Shown here: positions 27,795 through 37,068 of the stretch, piece by piece
Layout of the letters: each line of letters opens with the position of its first letter
Position numbering within the stretch: the first letter of the stretch is position 1
Source: Lachnospiraceae bacterium
Lineage (GTDB): Bacteria; Bacillota; Clostridia; Lachnospirales; Lachnospiraceae
NCBI GenBank assembly: GCA_902363675.1
Contig: CABJAV010000001.1
Span: 186,001-250,000, forward strand
Reading direction: 5' to 3'
Length of the DNA stretch: 64,000 nt
Translations under genes and position numbers: made by a program
Notes under the pieces: model-generated
What the model saw: the letters and a program-made list of their open reading frames with translations, nothing else
Database searches by the model: none
Told to the model about the DNA's origin: nothing

Positions 27795-28121
27795 TTATTC
27801 TAATGCAAGAAGCAGTCCCATCTTGAATTTTCCGTCAGCAGTTACACTGTGGAGACCGTTTTTATCAAAACGGAAATTTTCGCCTTCGGAAAGTTTGTAA
27901 TCTTTTCCTTCGTATCCGATGGTTGCTTTTCCTTCCAATGCAAAAATGATAGCGTTGCCAGGAGCACGGTGCGGAGTGAGTCCGGTTCCCTCATCGAAAG
28001 CCATGAGAACGAATTTCATGGTATCGTTGCTTACGACATCAAGGTTGCTGATGCTTCCTTCTTCATAAGAAATTAAGTCTTTGAGTTTCATTACTTCGCC
28101 AGATTTGATGATGTTGTTCAT
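27795..28121 (-). CDS. Small cupin domain protein
   Basis: The 108-residue product is a single cupin barrel: FDEGTGLTPHRAPGNAIIFALEGKATIGYEG carries the first motif (with His) and GENFRFDKNGLHSVTA the second. These are metal-binding beta-barrel proteins of many functions; none can be assigned here. The frame is open from 28175, but the ATG at 28121 has AAAGGA upstream; a further start at MKLKDL is possible. Codons 11-20 lie in the 31-bp repeat shared with the end of the MATE gene. Confidence 0.85.
   Translation of the reverse strand: MNNIIKSGEVMKLKDLISYEEGSISNLDVVSNDTMKFVLMAFDEGTGLTPHRAPGNAIIFALEGKATIGYEGKDYKLSEGENFRFDKNGLHSVTADGKFKMGLLLALE
28061..28091 (-). repeat. 31-bp exact direct repeat, copy 2
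   Basis: Identical to 27716-27746. On the minus strand it encodes the start of the cupin core (MKLKDLISYEE), which looks native there, so this is probably the source copy. Confidence 0.9.
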
Positions 28122-28383
28122 AAATGATAAATCCTTTCCTAGACATTTGCACATGCGAAGTGGTAGTGAATGCATGGCATGCTCTTATTATAGTGTAGTT
28201 TGTATGTTGTCTATGCAACGGAATTATCATTTTTATTGATTTTGTGTAATTGCATCTGAGTAGTTGCATTTCTTTTATGAATGAAAAAGAAATGTTAAAA
28301 ATGTTTAAATTTTATAAAATGTATATACAATTCAACGTGAAGTTGAATAAAAAAAGAAAAAATAAAAATATATCACAAAATAG

Positions 28384-28412
28384 TTGACAATAACATAAAA
28401 GGGTGATAATAT
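28384..28412 (+). promoter_or_regulatory. Promoter of the candidate ncRNA
   Basis: TTGACA (28384-28389) and TAATAT (28407-28412) are 17 bp apart. No start codon with a good ribosome site and long frame follows for over 600 bp. Confidence 0.7.
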
Positions 28413-28418
28413 ACAGTT

Positions 28419-28970
28419 AACAACAAACAAGACCTAATTACACAAGACTTCCGAAACATACCAATAGGTGAGAGGAAGCTGATTTGGAACAATAGATGAA
28501 CGAAGATTGGAGTAAGCAGGGATTGAATGAGAAACGGAGGTACAGTCCAATGGGATGACAAGCGAACACAGGACCCTTCAATATAAGCGTGGTAATGCAT
28601 AAGAGTTCCCAGCAAGAGAGACCTTTCCAATGAAATGAGAATAATCTTAAATAATTATCAGAAGGATAATCGAAAAGGAAGGTAATATATATAATATGCA
28701 TTTATATTTGAAGGATGAATCGGAAGAGATTACCACAATTGTAATTTAAAGAAATAAAATATATCAGGGAATATATTTTATCTGCGGAATGAGTCTTTAA
28801 GTTACCCCTTTACATAGAGAATATATAGTAACTCTCTAAGTAAATGAAATATTTACGAGCTGAGAACCATAAAATAAAACAGAAAGGATAAACAAAATTG
28901 AATACCGAAGAAGAGTAGAACGGTCACTGTATTTTTAAATTATAAAGTATGGTGGCCGTTCTCATTTTGC
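28419..28970 (+). ncRNA. Candidate large structured non-coding RNA, about 550 nt
   Basis: Between the cupin gene and the HAD phosphatase lie about 840 bp with no plausible protein. A consensus promoter precedes the segment and a hairpin terminator (28918-28961) closes it. Purine-rich, stop-filled sequence with several local pairings (for example CTTCC near 28448 with GGAAG near 28475) looks like structured RNA rather than a decayed gene. The size fits large ornate bacterial RNA classes such as ROOL or OLE, but I cannot match it to a consensus by eye. The open frames on the opposite strand have no ribosome site or recognisable protein content. Confidence 0.55.
28918..28968 (+). terminator. Hairpin terminator closing the candidate ncRNA
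   Basis: GAACGGTCAC (28918-28927) pairs with GTGGCCGTTC (28952-28961) with one G-U pair, followed by TCATTTT. The T-run is short. Confidence 0.65.
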
Positions 28971-29039
28971 GTTATGGGATTGTATCTTTCCCCAAAATAG
29001 GTTATCCTAAAAGAAAAAAACGGGAAAGATGAGTGGATT

Positions 29040-29699
29040 ATGATAAAAGCAGTTATTTTTGATATGGATGGAACTCTGATTGATACAGAAAAATATTATC
29101 GTATCTTCTGGCCGAAGGCATTGGCACATTTTGGATATGAGATGAGTGACGAGCAGGCACTGTCGATGCGCTCACTGGGACAGCCTTATGCACCGCAGCA
29201 TCTGAAAGATATGTTTGAAGATCCGGATTTGGATTATGCAGCAATTCGCAAATACCGGAAAGAAATTATGGAAGAATGCCTTGATGAAAATGGAATTGAA
29301 ATCAAACCGGGTGTATTTGCATTGCTTGACTTTTTAAAAGAGAAAAAGATTAAGCGGGCAATCGCGACAGCGACGGATACACAACGGACGGAAAAATATT
29401 TAAAAAATTTGGGCTTGTATGATTATTTTGATGAAATTATCTGTGCAACGATGGTGGAGCATGGCAAACCGGCACCGGATATTTATCAATATGCCTGTGA
29501 GCAGCTGCATCTGGCCCCGGCAGAGTGTATGGCAGTAGAAGACTCACCAAATGGTGTAAGCTCTGCGTATGATGCCGGATGCAAAGTTGTGATGGTGCCG
29601 GATCAGGCCCCGCCCGATGAAGAGACAAAGAAAAAAATTGCAGCGTGCCCGGACTCGCTGAATGAGATTATAAAATTATTTGATGCCCTTGCGCAATAA
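29040..29699 (+). CDS. HAD-superfamily phosphatase, beta-phosphoglucomutase-like
   Basis: The 219-residue cytosolic protein has the HAD motifs in order: FDMDGTLIDTE (nucleophile Asp8, acid/base Asp10), AIATATD (motif II), Lys at GKPAPDIY (motif III) and VEDSPNG (motif IV). The helical cap inserted after motif I is the subclass I type found in phosphoglycolate phosphatases and beta-phosphoglucomutases. The substrate, likely a sugar or small-molecule phosphate, cannot be set. The next gene has its own promoter overlapping this gene's end. Confidence 0.88.
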   Translation: MIKAVIFDMDGTLIDTEKYYRIFWPKALAHFGYEMSDEQALSMRSLGQPYAPQHLKDMFEDPDLDYAAIRKYRKEIMEECLDENGIEIKPGVFALLDFLKEKKIKRAIATATDTQRTEKYLKNLGLYDYFDEIICATMVEHGKPAPDIYQYACEQLHLAPAECMAVEDSPNGVSSAYDAGCKVVMVPDQAPPDEETKKKIAACPDSLNEIIKLFDALAQ

Positions 29700-29716
29700 A
29701 AAAACAGGGGTATAAT
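29689..29716 (+). promoter_or_regulatory. Promoter of yqeY
   Basis: TTGCGC (29689-29694) and TATAAT (29711-29716), spacing 16 bp, 52 bp before the start codon. Confidence 0.55.
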
Positions 29717-29767
29717 ATACAACAGAATTGAATATTTAAAATCACAAATAAGTAGGAGGAATAGATC

Positions 29768-30208
29768 ATGCAGATCGAACAATTACGTAAAGATATGATG
29801 GCTGCTATGAAGGCACACGACAAAGAGAGAAAAGATGCGATTTCCTCACTGGTATCCGCAGTGAAGAAAAATGCAATTGATGCTGGAACCCGTGATGATA
29901 TTCCGGAAGATATGGTAAACAGTACCATTATGAAGGAATTAAAAACCGTAAAGGAGCAGATTGATTCCTGTCCAAAGGATCGTACAGATCTGATCGAAGA
30001 ATATCAGAAGCGTTATGACATCATCAGTGAGTATGCGCCAAAGATGCTTTCAAAGGATGAGGTAAAGGCTATTCTGACGGAAAAATATGCGGATGTGATC
30101 GCTACCAAAAATAAGGGACAGATCATGAAAGCTGTTATGGCTGAACTGAAAGGAAAGGCAGATGGAAAGGTAATCAACGAAGTTGTAACCGAACTCTGCA
30201 ATGCATAG
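29768..30208 (+). CDS. yqeY: GatB/YqeY domain protein
   Basis: The 146-residue helical protein matches the YqeY family: the start MQIEQLRKDMMAAMKAHDKERKDAISSLVSAVKK is typical, and the C-terminal half (about 90-146) is the three-helix domain shared with the tail of GatB, the amidotransferase subunit that binds tRNA. A link to tRNA or amide metabolism is assumed for the family but not proven. A strong ribosome site (AGGAGG) lies upstream. Confidence 0.9.
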   Translation: MQIEQLRKDMMAAMKAHDKERKDAISSLVSAVKKNAIDAGTRDDIPEDMVNSTIMKELKTVKEQIDSCPKDRTDLIEEYQKRYDIISEYAPKMLSKDEVKAILTEKYADVIATKNKGQIMKAVMAELKGKADGKVINEVVTELCNA

Positions 30209-30680
30209 CATCAGGCTTGCTTCAAAAAGAAACGGATATTGCTGATGCGAAGGATGGCTCCCTGACTTTGTGCACCGGTAGAAATCGAATTTGCAATATT
30301 TTGTTTTTCACAACTTAGTGTTTTCACGAGATAGAACTCCTTTCGCATAGCGGAAGGAGTTTCGTGCATATAGGAGATGACATCTGGTGTACTGATGGGT
30401 CCCTGATAATCTTCGCTTTTTGTGCATTGATAACATTGACAAGCATAGCAAATTTCTGATCGTTTGGCAGGTGTTTGATCATTCCGATGCCAGGAACTTT
30501 CGGAAGTTTTACTGTGGAAGAGTATAACAAATTTTTGCAGTGTTTGACAATAAGATTTTAGATGTAAAGATAGAATTGATGGGAGCAGGAAATACATAAA
30601 TCCGATAGACATTTTGACTGCTCCGTAGTAGAATAAAAGTTAAATACATGGTGAAAATCCAGGTAGGAGCGGTCTTTATA
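30209..30680 (+). promoter_or_regulatory. Gene-free stretch and possible leader of the polysaccharide operon
   Basis: No convincing gene is present. A near-perfect hairpin AACTCCTTTCGC/GCGGAAGGAGTT lies at about 30336-30362. TTGACA at 30544-30549 with a weak TAAAGA near 30565 could start the polysaccharide transcript. In the resulting leader, TGCTCC (30619-30624) can pair either with GGAGCA (about 30579) or with the GGAGCG (about 30664) that contains the ribosome site of the first gene. That would allow alternative structures. Confidence 0.35.
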
Positions 30681-32084
30681 ATGAAACAAAAGAAAAAATA
30701 CAGTTTAATGAAACATTTGGATTTCCTGTTGCTGGATTTGTTATGTGTTGAGATATGTTTTTTCGGAGCCTGCATGGTTCGTAAAAATACATTTCTGGAA
30801 TTGATGGAACGTTACATTGGCATGTCAGGAATTCTGCTTGTTACATTTTTATTTATTACAGCGTTCTGGAACATTTATTCGGGGATCTTACGCCGCAATT
30901 TTCGTGATGAATTTCGCAGCGTATTTGGTTTGATCGCCGGTTTATTTGTTGCATTGACGCTGTATTGTTTTGTGACGAAAAAAAGTGAAGATTATTCGCG
31001 TGCAGTATTATTGACGTTTATTTTCTGCGCACTTCCGGTAGTATATCTGGAGCGTCTGGTATGGAAAGAATACATTCGAAAAAGAGTGCGTCGTGCTTCC
31101 GGAGAAGTCCTGTTGTTTATTGATGAAGAGAATATACAGCGGAAAATTGAACTGTTCACAGATAGGGCAAATTCCGGCGTGATCGTTACAGGAATCATTA
31201 CCTATGAGAAGTCGGAATGTACACAGGTTCAGGGAATCCCAATCGTGGGGTGGAGAGAGAAACTGTATGAATATGTCGAGACGCACAATGTAGATTGCGT
31301 GTACATGTATCTGAGTGATGTTCCTTTGCACGAATATATCGATTTCCTTGTGAGAAAAAATGTGATTGTCTATCGTGCACTTCGAAATCTGGAAAAGAGT
31401 TCGTATCGTTACAGCGTATCAGAAATGAATGGCTACCAAACGTTATGTATACGGGAAAGAGAACGGTCGATTGGTTTTGTGGTAACGAAGCGGCTTGCAG
31501 ATATATTGGTATCGCTTCTGGCGTTGATCGTCACTCTGCCAGTTTCTCTCATTACAGCCATCGCAATCAAACTCGAAGATGGTGGTCCGGTCATCTATTC
31601 TTCGAAGCGAATTGGACAGGGGGGAAAGGAATTTTGTATATACAAATTCCGAAGCATGAAGCTGAATGCGGATGATCTGGAAAAGACACTGACATCAGAA
31701 GAACGGGAACGTTATTTCCGGGAGTTCAAGCTGGATAATGATCAGCGCATTACGAAGACAGGAAAATTTATTCGTAAGCATAGTATCGATGAACTTCCAC
31801 AGTTTATTAACATATTAAAAGGAGATATGGCTTTAATCGGCCCGCGTCCATTGGTAAAAAAGGAAATCGAAGTCAATTATCCGAAGGACAGTGAGTTATT
31901 GTTGAGTGTGAAGCCTGGACTGACAGGATACTGGCAGGCATTTGGAAGAAATCGTGTTATGTATGAAAATGGTCAGAGACAGAAAATGGAACTGTATTAC
32001 ATTGAACATTCCTGCTGGAATATGGATATCCGTATTCTCTGGCAGACAATAAAAGTTGTGTTATCCGGGGATGGTGCACAGTAG
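30681..32084 (+). CDS. Undecaprenyl-phosphate sugar-1-phosphate transferase
   Basis: The 467-residue protein starts surface polysaccharide synthesis by moving a sugar phosphate to the lipid carrier. It has four N-terminal membrane helices (to about residue 130), a soluble CoA-binding-like middle domain, one more helix (VTKRLADILVSLLALIVTLPVSL) and the C-terminal bacterial sugar transferase domain with KFRSMKLNADD, RKHSIDELPQFINILKGDMALIGPRP and KPGLTGYWQAFGR. The sugar is not predictable. The ATG at 30681 is used; a possible start at 30648 lacks a ribosome site. It heads the cluster. Confidence 0.92.
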   Translation: MKQKKKYSLMKHLDFLLLDLLCVEICFFGACMVRKNTFLELMERYIGMSGILLVTFLFITAFWNIYSGILRRNFRDEFRSVFGLIAGLFVALTLYCFVTKKSEDYSRAVLLTFIFCALPVVYLERLVWKEYIRKRVRRASGEVLLFIDEENIQRKIELFTDRANSGVIVTGIITYEKSECTQVQGIPIVGWREKLYEYVETHNVDCVYMYLSDVPLHEYIDFLVRKNVIVYRALRNLEKSSYRYSVSEMNGYQTLCIRERERSIGFVVTKRLADILVSLLALIVTLPVSLITAIAIKLEDGGPVIYSSKRIGQGGKEFCIYKFRSMKLNADDLEKTLTSEERERYFREFKLDNDQRITKTGKFIRKHSIDELPQFINILKGDMALIGPRPLVKKEIEVNYPKDSELLLSVKPGLTGYWQAFGRNRVMYENGQRQKMELYYIEHSCWNMDIRILWQTIKVVLSGDGAQ

Positions 32085-32833
32085 TGAAAAATATAAAAAT
32101 CATTGTTGCTACACATAAAAAATATAAAATGCCAAATGATATGATGTATCTTCCTGTGCAAGTAGGTGCAGAGAAAAAGGAATCACTTGGATATGCAAGA
32201 GATAATGAAGGAGAAAACATATCAAAAAAGAATCCAAATTATTGTGAACTGACAGGTCTTTATTGGGCCTGGAAAAATCTGGATGCAGAGTACCTTGGAT
32301 TGGCTCATTATCGCAGACATTATACAGTAAAAAAGCATGGAAACAAATGGAATAGAATTTTAACGCAAACGCAGTTGGAGTCGATGTTGGCAACCAAGGA
32401 CATTATTCTTCCACCGAAAAGAAACTATTTTATTGAGACAACTTATACACAATATGTACATGCACATCATGCGGCAGATCTGGATCTGACCAGAGAAATC
32501 CTTGTAGAAAAGTATCCTATGTATGTGAAATATTTTGATAATTGCATGAAAAGCACAAAGGGACATAAATTTAATATGTTTATTATGAAACGAGAGTATG
32601 CGGACCAGTATTGTGAATGGTTGTTTGATGTCCTTTTTGAATTGGAAAAGAGATTGGACATATCTGCGTATTCACAAAATGATGCAAGAGTGTTTGGATT
32701 TGTAAGTGAACGCTTGCTGGATGTCTGGTTGGATGCAAATCATAGAGGGTATAAAGAAATTCCGGTGATGTTTATGGAAAAGCAGAATTGGATTGTGAAG
32801 GCATTTAATTTCTTAAAGAGAAAATTTTGTTAA
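32084..32833 (+). CDS. DUF4422 family protein, probable glycosyltransferase (first copy)
   Basis: The 249-residue protein starts at a GTG overlapping the previous stop (TAGTG) and matches DUF4422: IIVATHKKYKMP, GENISKKNPNYCELTGLYWAWKN and LAHYRRHY. The family is found in capsule and O-antigen clusters and is taken to be glycosyltransferase-like; the donor sugar is unknown. A paralogue at 34892-35650 shares the same blocks, so this cluster has two. Confidence 0.85.
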   Translation: MKNIKIIVATHKKYKMPNDMMYLPVQVGAEKKESLGYARDNEGENISKKNPNYCELTGLYWAWKNLDAEYLGLAHYRRHYTVKKHGNKWNRILTQTQLESMLATKDIILPPKRNYFIETTYTQYVHAHHAADLDLTREILVEKYPMYVKYFDNCMKSTKGHKFNMFIMKREYADQYCEWLFDVLFELEKRLDISAYSQNDARVFGFVSERLLDVWLDANHRGYKEIPVMFMEKQNWIVKAFNFLKRKFC

Positions 32834-32856
32834 TCATAAAAATTTGGAGTAGAAAA

Positions 32857-33753
32857 ATGATAAAAAAAACTGCAGCAATTGTCGTTACATATAATAGAAA
32901 AGAGTTGTTATTGCAAAATATTGAAGCTCTTCTTAAGCAGACTGTGCGCAATCAGCTAGAAATAGTTATTATTGATAATGCAAGTACAGATGGAACGTTT
33001 GAGGCTATAAAAAGGTATGTTGACAAAGGAGAAATCATTTACATCAATACTGGAAGCAATTTAGGTGGAGCTGGAGGATTTCAGTATGGAATACGATATG
33101 CGGCAGAACATGACTATGAGTTTGTATGGGTAATGGATGATGATTGTATTCCTAGGGAAAATACATTAGAAAAGTTTTATGAGGCGGATCAGATATTAAA
33201 AGGAGATTATGGGTATTTATCAAGTAAAGTTTTATGGAAAGATGGGACAATTTGTTCTATGAATCGGCAAAGAAAAACGGTCGTTCAATATAACAATGAT
33301 TTTATATCGAAATATGTGCCTATTAAGATGGCTTCGTTTGTTTCTTTGTTTATTCCTGTCAGAATTGTAAAAAATATAGGATTACCAATTAAAGAATTTT
33401 TTATTTGGACTGATGATTGGGAATATACCAGGAGAATATCTATAAAGTATGCTTGTTATTTGATAAATTCGAGTGTTGTAGTTCACAAATCGAAAAATAA
33501 TATAGGAGCTAATATTGCAACTGAAGAACCCGAGCGGTTGGAACGATTCGGATATTTGTACAGAAACGATGTTTATCTGTATAGAAGAGAAGGGATCGTA
33601 GGTTTTTTATATGAGTTTTTTAGATTATCATCACACATATTACGTGTGATTTTAACAGCAAAAAACAATAAATATAAGAGAATCCAGTATATATTCAAAG
33701 GAACAATGGAAGGTTTGAAGTTCAAACCCAAAATAGAATATATGAATTCTTAA
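32857..33753 (+). CDS. Glycosyltransferase family 2
   Basis: The 298-residue GT-A enzyme has VVTYNRKELLLQNIEALLKQT at the N-terminus, IIDNASTDGT, and the metal-binding triad in WVMDDDCIP, close to the galactofuranosyl/rhamnosyl transferase group. It is expected to add one sugar to the lipid-linked repeat unit at the inner membrane face. The ATG at 32857 follows TTGGAGTAG; the longer frame from 32827 overlaps the preceding gene. Confidence 0.9.
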   Translation: MIKKTAAIVVTYNRKELLLQNIEALLKQTVRNQLEIVIIDNASTDGTFEAIKRYVDKGEIIYINTGSNLGGAGGFQYGIRYAAEHDYEFVWVMDDDCIPRENTLEKFYEADQILKGDYGYLSSKVLWKDGTICSMNRQRKTVVQYNNDFISKYVPIKMASFVSLFIPVRIVKNIGLPIKEFFIWTDDWEYTRRISIKYACYLINSSVVVHKSKNNIGANIATEEPERLERFGYLYRNDVYLYRREGIVGFLYEFFRLSSHILRVILTAKNNKYKRIQYIFKGTMEGLKFKPKIEYMNS

Positions 33754-33776
33754 TGGTTAATAATGAAGGACATAGG

Positions 33777-34886
33777 ATGAAAAAAATATTAGAAGTTTTT
33801 GGAGAACCAATATTAAATGGTGGGCAAGAATCATTTGTTTTTAATGTCTTAGACCATATGGATCTTACAAATATGACGGTTGATATTTTAACACCATATT
33901 ATTGCAAAAATGAATATTATCAAAATATAATAAAAAATAAAAAAGGAAAAATTATAACATTAGATTTGCCTTTTATACAGGGAGCAAATCGATTTAATAT
34001 TATAAAACCTTTAGATAAGTTTTTAAAAGAAAATAAATATGATATTATTCATATTCATTCGGGAAGTATTTCAGTATTAGCTGAAGTTTCTATGGTTGCT
34101 CATAAACATCACATAAACAAGATAATCGTGCATTCTCATTGCGCAGCAGAAAGTAAGACACTGAAATATAGAATAATAAAATTTATTTCATTACCAATTT
34201 TGAATCATTGTCCAACAGACTATCTTGCATGTTCAAAAGTTGCAGGCGAATGTAAATATTCAAAAAAAATTGTCAGGAAAAAATTGGTTATTTTAAAAAA
34301 CGGAGTTGATTTAAAAAAATTTGAGTTTAATGAAATTGTAAGAAAACAAATGAGAAAAGAACTGGGCATTGCAAATGATACATATGTGGTTGGTCATGTT
34401 GGAAGATTTTCTTATCAAAAAAATCACGAATATTTAGTTGAAGTATTTGAAAAGCTGAAGCAAAAGCATATGAATAGTTTATTGATATTGCTTGGAAATG
34501 GTGAAAACTTTAAACTTATAAAAGAATTAGTAATGGCAAAGAATTTGACGGATTCTGTTTGGTTTATAGGAAATGTTAATAATGTTCAGGACTATATGCA
34601 AGTTATGGATGTTTTTGTGTTACCATCACGTTTTGAGGGATTACCTATTGTTGGAGTTGAAGCACAAGCTAATGGACTGCCTACCATGGTTTCAACATGT
34701 GTATCAGATGAATTGGAATTATCAGATGCAATAGATTTCATTTCATTAGATAATCAGAAAATGTGGATTGAAAAATTACTCTCATATATCGGTGCAAAAA
34801 GATTTAATACGTTTGAATCGTTAACGAAGAATGGATATAGTCTAGAAGCTACAGTTAGAAAATTGAAAGAAATATATGAGGATTAA
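33777..34886 (+). CDS. Glycosyltransferase family 4 (GT-B fold)
   Basis: The 369-residue enzyme begins MKKILEVFGEPILNGGQESFVFNVLD (acceptor domain). Its donor domain shows VGHVGRFSYQKNHEYLVEVFEKL and the E-x7-E motif in PSRFEGLPIVGVEAQANGLP. It likely uses a nucleotide sugar to extend the repeat unit. The ATG at 33777, after GAAGGACATAGG, is preferred to the one at 33753. Base composition is very AT-rich. Confidence 0.9.
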   Translation: MKKILEVFGEPILNGGQESFVFNVLDHMDLTNMTVDILTPYYCKNEYYQNIIKNKKGKIITLDLPFIQGANRFNIIKPLDKFLKENKYDIIHIHSGSISVLAEVSMVAHKHHINKIIVHSHCAAESKTLKYRIIKFISLPILNHCPTDYLACSKVAGECKYSKKIVRKKLVILKNGVDLKKFEFNEIVRKQMRKELGIANDTYVVGHVGRFSYQKNHEYLVEVFEKLKQKHMNSLLILLGNGENFKLIKELVMAKNLTDSVWFIGNVNNVQDYMQVMDVFVLPSRFEGLPIVGVEAQANGLPTMVSTCVSDELELSDAIDFISLDNQKMWIEKLLSYIGAKRFNTFESLTKNGYSLEATVRKLKEIYED

Positions 34887-34891
34887 TATTT

Positions 34892-35650
34892 ATGATATAT
34901 ATTGCGACGCATAAAAAATTCGAGGTTCCATCTGTAGACGGTTACGTACCTATTTATGTTGGAGCAGAAGGAAAACAAAAATTAGGCTATTTGTCAGATA
35001 ATACAGGAGAAAACATATCGAAAAAGAATAAAAATTATTGTGAATTAACCGGAATGTATTGGGTTTGGAAAAATACACAGGATGAATACAAAGGGATGGT
35101 TCATTATAGGAGATATTTTTCCAATTCTTTAAGAAAAAAATATATATTAAAGGAAAGTACAATAAAAAATATTTTAAAAAAATATGATGTCATACTGCCA
35201 TTTAGCGTTTCTTTGAAGAAATCTCTTACTGAAGATTTTTGTGAAATTTCTGGATATAAAAAGGATTTGGATAGTGTAAGAAATATAATTGAATCAAAAT
35301 ATCCAGAATACATTACAACTTATGACAAGATTATGAATGGAAATAAAATATATTTTTATAATATGCTTATTGCTTCAAAAAGCGTATTTGATAATTATTG
35401 TGAGTGGTTGTTTAATATATTATTTGAGCTGGAAAAACATATAAATTTAACAGATTATAATGAATATCAGAAGAGGATATACGGTTTTATATCAGAACGT
35501 TTGTTGAATGTATATTTTGAACATAATAAATATAAAGTGTTTGAATGTGGAGTTATTAATACTGAAGAAAATTGGAATTGTTGGAAAAAAATCAGAACTG
35601 CATTAAAAAGAAAAATTATGTTTGTAATTCAATTATATTATAAAAAATAG
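34892..35650 (+). CDS. DUF4422 family protein, probable glycosyltransferase (second copy)
   Basis: The 252-residue paralogue of 32084-32833 keeps IYIATHKKFEVP, GENISKKNKNYCELTGMYWVWKN and VHYRRYFS, but differs in the middle third, consistent with a different donor or acceptor. It follows the GT4 gene by five bases. The pair suggests an old duplication or two related linkages in the polysaccharide. Confidence 0.85.
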   Translation: MIYIATHKKFEVPSVDGYVPIYVGAEGKQKLGYLSDNTGENISKKNKNYCELTGMYWVWKNTQDEYKGMVHYRRYFSNSLRKKYILKESTIKNILKKYDVILPFSVSLKKSLTEDFCEISGYKKDLDSVRNIIESKYPEYITTYDKIMNGNKIYFYNMLIASKSVFDNYCEWLFNILFELEKHINLTDYNEYQKRIYGFISERLLNVYFEHNKYKVFECGVINTEENWNCWKKIRTALKRKIMFVIQLYYKK

Positions 35651-35734
35651 TGCTTTTTTTTAAAGATGTATTAAAAGAATTGAAGGAAGGAACAGTGTGA
35701 TAATTAAATCCCTAATTATTGTACAAGTAGAATA

Positions 35735-36985
35735 ATGAAAGTTAGTTTGAAAAAAACGAAAAAGATAAGTATACATTGGATACTAAATATGGTGACAGCA
35801 TTATTTTTGATATTAAATTGTCAAAGTGTATGGCAGAGAGCATATAATAATAATTTCCATATTTATGAAATTTGTTTTTTAATGATAATAATTGATTCCT
35901 TTTATTATATTGGACATTGGGGGATTTCAAGATCTTCTAAAAATAAATTATTATTTTTCTCAGCTATATATCTTGTAGTAATTTTTTTGGTTGTATTGCT
36001 TTCAGTAAGTAATACTGATTTGGTTAGATTTCTTTCAAGATTTCTAATTTATCCATTTTTCTTATTGTATTTTTTTTCATCGGCGCCTATAAAGTGTAAA
36101 ATAGAAATTTTTAAATGTTTTGTAGATTGGATGGCGGTAATAAGTTGGATAACTTTTGTTTTTTGGGGTCTTTCTAGTTTTGAAATATTGAAGCCTTCTG
36201 GAACGTTTGAGATTGATTGGGGTGGGAATATTGTTTTATATAATTACCATAACTTATATTATTCATCCCCACAACAATATATAGATTGGATTGGACATGG
36301 CATAAGGAGAAATATTGGAATTTTTGTTGAAGGTCCAATGTTTATGTTAACACTTATTTTAGCATTATTATTTTGTTTAATAATAGGAAAAGAATGTAGG
36401 ATAAAGAAATGGAAAATTGTTGGAATTGTACTGGCACTTATTTCAACAACTTCTGTAACAGGATACATTTTCCTTATTTTTATAATTGGAATGAGAATGA
36501 TTCAAAATAATAAGAGAATGAGTAATAGAATTATTATAGGTTCTTTTGCAGCCATCTTAGGAGTTATAGGAATATATATTTTTGTCAGAATGAAATCGGA
36601 TACGGCCTCATTTTTGATAAGGTTAGATGACTATATGACAGGCTTGAAAGCATGGATTAGTAGCCCGATAATAGGAATTGGATATGAAAATGATTCCGTA
36701 TTAAAATCATTTATGTCTGCTAGCAGATGGTTCAATACAGGATTCAGCAACACTATATTTTCTGTTTTAGCATATGGGGGAGTAATTTTTGCTATACCTT
36801 TTATGAGTCCAGTTATAAGAGGAATATATGAAGCAAAGAAACATAAAGATAGTCAATTATTTTTAGTTTGTTTTATTTATTTTGGATTATATTTTACAGT
36901 TATTTTTTATACATGTTATGTTAATTTTTTGATGTGGGCTTTTTTAACACTAATATATACTTATGCATTTGATTTGGAAATCTAA
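35735..36985 (+). CDS. Polysaccharide polymerase candidate (Wzy-like membrane protein)
   Basis: The 416-residue protein is almost entirely hydrophobic, with about ten to twelve helices and one larger outside loop (about 155-195). A region around 290-320 (RLDDYMTGLKAWISSPIIGIGYEND) resembles the O-antigen ligase/polymerase signature. Together with the flippase at 40105 it would give a Wzx/Wzy-type pathway. Wzy proteins are poorly conserved, so the call rests on topology and context. AT content is very high. Confidence 0.7.
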   Translation: MKVSLKKTKKISIHWILNMVTALFLILNCQSVWQRAYNNNFHIYEICFLMIIIDSFYYIGHWGISRSSKNKLLFFSAIYLVVIFLVVLLSVSNTDLVRFLSRFLIYPFFLLYFFSSAPIKCKIEIFKCFVDWMAVISWITFVFWGLSSFEILKPSGTFEIDWGGNIVLYNYHNLYYSSPQQYIDWIGHGIRRNIGIFVEGPMFMLTLILALLFCLIIGKECRIKKWKIVGIVLALISTTSVTGYIFLIFIIGMRMIQNNKRMSNRIIIGSFAAILGVIGIYIFVRMKSDTASFLIRLDDYMTGLKAWISSPIIGIGYENDSVLKSFMSASRWFNTGFSNTIFSVLAYGGVIFAIPFMSPVIRGIYEAKKHKDSQLFLVCFIYFGLYFTVIFYTCYVNFLMWAFLTLIYTYAFDLEI

Positions 36986-37068
36986 TATGTGTTTTTGCTT
37001 GGAAGTTTAAACAGTATACGGAATTAAGTAACACGGTTGTATTACACAAAAAATAGAAAAAGGATAGT

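Noticed and set aside
28373-28701. Minus-strand frames of 85-87 codons opposite the candidate ncRNA
   Set aside because: No ribosome site, odd composition, two overlapping frames of similar length, and a plus-strand promoter and terminator that explain the region better.
30211-30612. Minus-strand frames of 133 and 68 codons that might be a frameshifted gene remnant
   Set aside because: I could not recognise any protein family in either frame and there is no start signal. A translated search would be needed; a hit spanning both frames would revive the idea.
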